A stretch of DNA of 64,000 nt from positions 25,306 to 89,305 of the forward strand of contig JAKSNY010000009.1 in NCBI GenBank assembly GCA_024399495.1, given 5' to 3'. Both the position numbers and the translations under genes were made by a program. Numbering within the stretch: the stretch's first letter is position 1; the number at the start of each line of letters is the position of its first letter. Below the pieces are notes generated by a model. That model saw only the letters and a program-made list of their open reading frames with translations, did not search any database and was not told the DNA's origin. Positions 61,935 to 64,000 of this stretch are shown here, in pieces. Source of the DNA: Paludibacteraceae bacterium. GTDB lineage: Bacteria > Bacteroidota > Bacteroidia > Bacteroidales > Paludibacteraceae.

Positions 61935-63800
61935 TTATTCTGCTTTTTCTGCATCGTCTGCCTTAGCGGCTTTCTTTGTGGTCTTTTTAGCCGCAGGTTT
62001 TTCTGCTTTTTCTGCCTTGGCCTCGCTCTTAGAGAGTTGCTCTTTAAGCTGTGCAAGACCCTCTATATCGCCAAGGGTAGTCTTCTCCATTTGTGGAGCG
62101 TCCTCTTTCTTGGCTTTCTTAGCTTTCTTCTCTGTAGCAGGAGCATCGCCGTTGGCTGCCTTTTGAGCATCCTCAAATATACGGCTGTGAGAAAGGATGA
62201 TACGTTTTGCATCCTTGTTGAACTCTATTACCTTGAAGTCAAGTTTCTCATCAAGTTTGGCTTGTGAGCCATCTTCTTTTACAAGGTGTTTAGGAGTTGC
62301 AAAGCCCTCGATACCATACTCAAGAGAGATTACTGCACCCTTGTCCATCATTTCTATAATGGTACCTTGGTGAATTGAATCCACTGTAAATATAGTCTCA
62401 TACGTATCCCAAGGATTGTCCTCTAACTGCTTGTGACCAAGGCTTAGACGACGGTTCTCCTTATCTATTTCAAGAACCACTATGTCTATCATTGCATCAA
62501 GAGTGGTAAACTCTGACGGGTGTTTGATTTTCTTTGTCCAAGATAGGTCTGAGATGTGGATTAGACCATCAACACCCTCTTCAAGTTCTACAAATACACC
62601 AAAGTTAGTGAAGTTACGTACTTTTGCAGTGTGCTTGCTGCCTATTGCATATTTCTCATCGATGTTAATCCATGGATCCTCTTTAAGTTGCTTGATGCCA
62701 AGAGACATCTTACGCTCATCGCGGTCAAGAGTAAGGATTTGGGTCTCTATAGTGTCGCCAACCTTAACGAAATCCTGTGCAGAACGCAGGTGTTGTGACC
62801 AGCTCATCTCTGATACGTGTACAAGACCCTCTACACCCGGAGCAATCTCTACAAATGCACCGTAATCTGCTACAACTACGACCTTACCTGTTACCTTGTC
62901 TCCTACCTTCAGGTTAGGGTCAAGTGCCTCCCAAGGTTGTGGTGTAAGTTGTTTAAGACCAAGTGCTATACGTGTCTTCTCCTCATTGAAATCAAGGATA
63001 ACAACGTTAATCTTCTGGTCAAGTGTAAGAATCTCACTTGGGTGAGAAATTCTACCCCAAGATAGATCTGTAATATGGATAAGACCATCAACACCGCCAA
63101 GGTCTATGAAACAGCCGTAAGGCTCTATGCCCTTAACAACACCTTCAAGTACCTGACCTTTTTCAAGTTTGCTGATAATCTCTTTCTTCTGTTGTTCTAT
63201 CTCAGCCTCTATAAGTGCCTTGTGAGATACAACTACGTTTCTGAACTCATGGTTGATTTTAACAACCTTAAAGTCCATAGTTTTGCCTACAAATACATCG
63301 TAGTCACGTATAGGCTTAACATCTATTTGTGAACCTGGTAAGAATGCCTCTATACCAAATACATCTACAATCATACCGCCCTTTGTACGGCTCTTGATGA
63401 ATCCCTTAATAATCTCATCGTTGTTAAGAGCCTCATTAACTCTATCCCAAGAGCGTGCGCTGCGGGCTCTCTTATGTGAAAGGATAAGCTGTCCTTTTTT
63501 ATCTTCTTGTGATTCTATGAAGACCTCTACCTTATCTCCAATTTTAAGGTCCGGATTGTAACGGAACTCATTCATAGATACAATACCGTCAGACTTGTAG
63601 CCTATATTAACTACAACCTCACGTTTGTTCATGGCAATTACGGTACCGTCAACCACATCGCTTGTGTTAATCTGGCTAAGTGTCTTGTCGTAAGCCTGTT
63701 TTTGGTCTTCTTGGCTCATAGATGTCTCTACGGCGCCATTCTCATACGCATTCCAGTCGAAATCCTCGACTCCCTGCATGCTAATTGTTTTCTTTGTCAT
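61935..63800 (-). CDS. rpsA: 30S ribosomal protein S1
   Basis: Binds mRNA on the ribosome. Six S1 domains from about residue 48 to 560, for example GVVKGIEPYGCFIDLGGVDGLIH, GKVVVVADYGAFVEIAPGVEGLVH and AKVRNFTNFGVFVELEEGVDGLIH, followed by a Lys/Ala-rich tail. 621 residues. Monocistronic with its own promoter and terminator. Confidence 0.96.
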   Translation of the reverse strand: MTKKTISMQGVEDFDWNAYENGAVETSMSQEDQKQAYDKTLSQINTSDVVDGTVIAMNKREVVVNIGYKSDGIVSMNEFRYNPDLKIGDKVEVFIESQEDKKGQLILSHKRARSARSWDRVNEALNNDEIIKGFIKSRTKGGMIVDVFGIEAFLPGSQIDVKPIRDYDVFVGKTMDFKVVKINHEFRNVVVSHKALIEAEIEQQKKEIISKLEKGQVLEGVVKGIEPYGCFIDLGGVDGLIHITDLSWGRISHPSEILTLDQKINVVILDFNEEKTRIALGLKQLTPQPWEALDPNLKVGDKVTGKVVVVADYGAFVEIAPGVEGLVHVSEMSWSQHLRSAQDFVKVGDTIETQILTLDRDERKMSLGIKQLKEDPWINIDEKYAIGSKHTAKVRNFTNFGVFVELEEGVDGLIHISDLSWTKKIKHPSEFTTLDAMIDIVVLEIDKENRRLSLGHKQLEDNPWDTYETIFTVDSIHQGTIIEMMDKGAVISLEYGIEGFATPKHLVKEDGSQAKLDEKLDFKVIEFNKDAKRIILSHSRIFEDAQKAANGDAPATEKKAKKAKKEDAPQMEKTTLGDIEGLAQLKEQLSKSEAKAEKAEKPAAKKTTKKAAKADDAEKAE

Positions 63801-63905
63801 AATAAAATAAATTTAATTAGTTGTTTGACATTATTTATAATCGCCTAAGCGGGCGGTCCTGATTTTTGGACTGCAAAATTAGTATAAATTGCTGATATTG
63901 CCAAA
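63801..63905 (-). promoter_or_regulatory. rpsA promoter and structured leader
   Basis: On the minus strand TTTG (genomic 63902-63905), 20 nt, TAATTTTG (genomic 63874-63881). The leader of about 65 nt has two small hairpins (GTCC..GGAC and CGCC..GGCG, genomic about 63842-63872) before an A/T-rich stretch up to the ATG. Confidence 0.6.
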
Positions 63906-63963
63906 CTTTGCTATGCTTTTTATTGTTTTTATGAGAAAAAAATTGTAATTTCGTTCTTGATTT

Positions 63964-64000
63964 ATGTCTGACAAACTAACAAAAGAGCAGCGACACCATT
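63964..64000 (+). CDS. probable very short patch repair endonuclease, first codons only
   Basis: ATG at 63964 opens a frame to the window edge that reads MSDKLTKEQRHH. Vsr endonucleases start with a similar L-T-x-E-Q-R segment. TAATTTCG (63946-63953), near-consensus to the -7 box, precedes it. With 12 residues this stays a suggestion. Confidence 0.35.
   Translation, partial: MSDKLTKEQRHH

Overview
The window is a continuous stretch of chromosome from a member of the Bacteroidota, most probably the order Bacteroidales. The gene families are typical of that phylum: a type IX secretion set (PorP, K, L, M, N, G and Q), TamL, DUF4296, DUF4293, DUF4954, a PUR-family protein, a 320-residue NusB and an OmpH pair beside BamA. 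Promoters follow the Bacteroidota form, TTTG or TTG near -33 and TAnnTTTG near -7, and Shine-Dalgarno sequences are mostly weak. I see no prophage, insertion sequence, CRISPR array, rRNA or plasmid gene. Nearly all of it is housekeeping and cell-envelope core genome; genus and species cannot be told from the sequence alone.

Layout. 1-4111 (minus): (p)ppGpp synthetase/hydrolase, cut by the window edge, behind three small envelope-stress-like genes and an acyltransferase. 4182-8131 (plus): dsbD, yicC, gmk, nadD. 8120-12996 (minus): a TolC/HlyD/two-permease exporter set without an ATPase. 13033-13106: tRNA-Arg(TCT), next to a large inverted repeat. 13337-16486: tamL and a divergent SPOUT RNA methyltransferase. 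16373-21719 (minus): ileS, dksA-like, lspA, DUF4296, plus DUF4293. 21861-28333 (minus): a small acidic lipoprotein, an acyl-CoA ligase, nadE, a PD40/OmpA protein, a TPR protein and galE. 28444-33345: ruvX and def, then coaE, ybbR, yajC and nusB, a PUR protein and a ferredoxin. 33510-37548: purA, a small membrane protein, typA, folK. 37556-43648 (minus): murI, ompH x2, bamA, uppS, porG. 43786-49666 (minus): porN, porM, porL, porK, porP. 49723-55374 (minus): DUF2795, cobalamin adenosyltransferase, a methyltransferase, DUF4954, hflX, tonB. 55545-61844 (plus): porQ, cmk, ispH, pfkA, uvrA. 61935-63800 (minus): rpsA. A probable vsr start lies at the right edge.

The main theme is envelope biogenesis. 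Type IX secretion is represented by the outer-membrane ring and its associated proteins (PorK, PorN, PorP, PorG), the inner-membrane motor (PorL, PorM), PorQ of the attachment complex, and a possible split PorE. Outer-membrane protein assembly (BamA, OmpH, TamL, LspA, YajC), lipid carrier synthesis (UppS, IspH) and TonB energy transduction accompany it.

The most unusual feature is a set of short perfect or near-perfect tandem arrays with 7- or 8-nt units, in five families (TTTAGGAG, ATGTATG, GTTGAAA, AGGGTCA and GCATCACC), at more than a dozen gene junctions. In several places the array enters the reading frame. It supplies the stop codon of nadE, ruvX, hflX and uvrA, the C-terminal tail of ispH, a linker inside dsbD, and the start region of a methyltransferase that has no ATG. 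Other points for a second look are uvrA, which has no ATG/GTG/TTG ahead of its Walker A motif but has an ATA behind a strong GGAGGA; hairpins in front of rel, purA and rpsA; nested palindromes carrying the typA promoter; and a 114-bp antisense coding overlap. The only gene-poor interval above 300 bases, 12997-13336, holds the tRNA and the inverted repeats.
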